Below, in pieces: positions 5,744 to 6,089 of a stretch of 6,089 bases of DNA. Source of the DNA: Verrucomicrobiota bacterium. GTDB taxonomy: Bacteria; Verrucomicrobiota; Verrucomicrobiia; Verrucomicrobiales; Verrucomicrobiaceae. The position numbers and the translations under genes are program-made. The stretch covers positions 1-6,089 of the forward strand of contig JAEYUU010000364.1 of NCBI GenBank assembly GCA_023429545.1, written 5' to 3'. The notes below the pieces were generated by a model that saw nothing but the letters and a program-made list of their open reading frames with translations, was not told the origin of the DNA and did no database searches. Numbering within the stretch: position 1 is the stretch's first letter; each line of letters starts with the position of its first letter.

Positions 5744-6089
5744 ATGCCCCGCATCCCTGAAGACTCCATCCAGCAGGTGCTTGAGGCCACGGACATCGTG
5801 GACCTCATCGGTCGGCACGTGAAGCTGAGGCGGGCGGGGGTGAACTACGTGGGGCTCTGCCCCTTCCACCAGGAGAAGACGCCGTCCTTCAATGTGCGGC
5901 CGCAGCAGCGCACCTATCACTGCTTTGGCTGCGGCGCGGGCGGGAATGCCTTCCGATTCCTCATGGAGCACTCCGGGATCACCTTCGTGGAAGCGGTGAA
6001 ACGTCTCGCGGAGCAGGCCGGCATCCGCATCGAGGAGGAAGTGTATGACGCCAATGCCGAGCGCGACGCCAGGGTGCGCAAGGCTCTGC
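5744..6089 (+). CDS. dnaG: DNA primase DnaG, N-terminal part (cut by window edge)
   Basis: Bacterial DNA primase makes RNA primers for Okazaki fragments and leading-strand initiation, in partnership with the replicative helicase. Only the first 115 codons lie in the window; the frame is open at the right edge. The CHC2 zinc-binding domain is complete: C39-P-F-H42 ... C60-F-G-C63 supplies the four ligands, at almost the same positions as in E. coli primase. SIQQVLEATDIVDLIGRHV (8-26) and EKTPSFNV (44-51) are typical for the family. The RNA-polymerase (TOPRIM) domain must lie to the right of the window. The ATG at 5744 gives an N-terminus of normal length, and no upstream ATG in frame is needed. 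It is the highest-confidence gene here. Confidence 0.98.
   Translation, partial: MPRIPEDSIQQVLEATDIVDLIGRHVKLRRAGVNYVGLCPFHQEKTPSFNVRPQQRTYHCFGCGAGGNAFRFLMEHSGITFVEAVKRLAEQAGIRIEEEVYDANAERDARVRKAL

Noticed and set aside
1..6089. tRNA, rRNA, CRISPR or insertion-sequence signals
   Set aside because: No cloverleaf, conserved rRNA stretch, regularly spaced repeat array or paired terminal inverted repeats with a transposase were seen.

Overview
The window looks like chromosomal DNA from a GC-rich Gram-negative bacterium. An exported outer-membrane beta-barrel protein supports a diderm envelope. The overall character (SD-less starts, short VerrucoMicrobium-like barrel, DPPR-synthase-type UbiA outside Actinobacteria) makes me favour Verrucomicrobiota, but this is an impression and not proven by a marker. 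There is no sign of phage, insertion sequence, CRISPR array, tRNA or rRNA.

Layout. Positions 1-178 hold no gene I can support. A strong 15-bp UUCG-loop hairpin (179-212) terminates an outer-membrane beta-barrel gene (241-789, minus). Upstream of that gene is a 158-base gap with several small inverted repeats and a weak terminator. Then four more genes lie on the minus strand in the same direction, transcribed from high to low coordinates: a two-helix small membrane protein (4621-5052), a large cytoplasmic GH67-like TIM-barrel protein (2837-4564), a UbiA-superfamily prenyltransferase of the decaprenyl-phosphate phosphoribosyltransferase type (1751-2698), and a single-pass membrane-anchored protein of unknown function (948-1628). 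On the plus strand, diverging from this block, are a YkgJ-type cysteine-cluster protein (5110-5538) and the beginning of dnaG, the DNA primase (5744 to the right edge, truncated).

How the genes may work together. The minus-strand block combines a polyprenyl-phosphate-modifying membrane enzyme, a glycosidase-like protein that keeps the three carboxylates of the GH67 alpha-glucuronidase active site, two membrane proteins and, further on, an outer-membrane protein. This suggests envelope glycolipid or glycan metabolism, but co-transcription is not shown: gaps of 56, 138 and 122 bases separate the first four genes. The plus-strand side is housekeeping (replication priming). The most interesting item is the pairing of a DPPR-synthase-like UbiA with an orphan, leaderless GH67-like protein. 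A second general feature is that none of the seven chosen start codons is preceded by a recognisable Shine-Dalgarno sequence.
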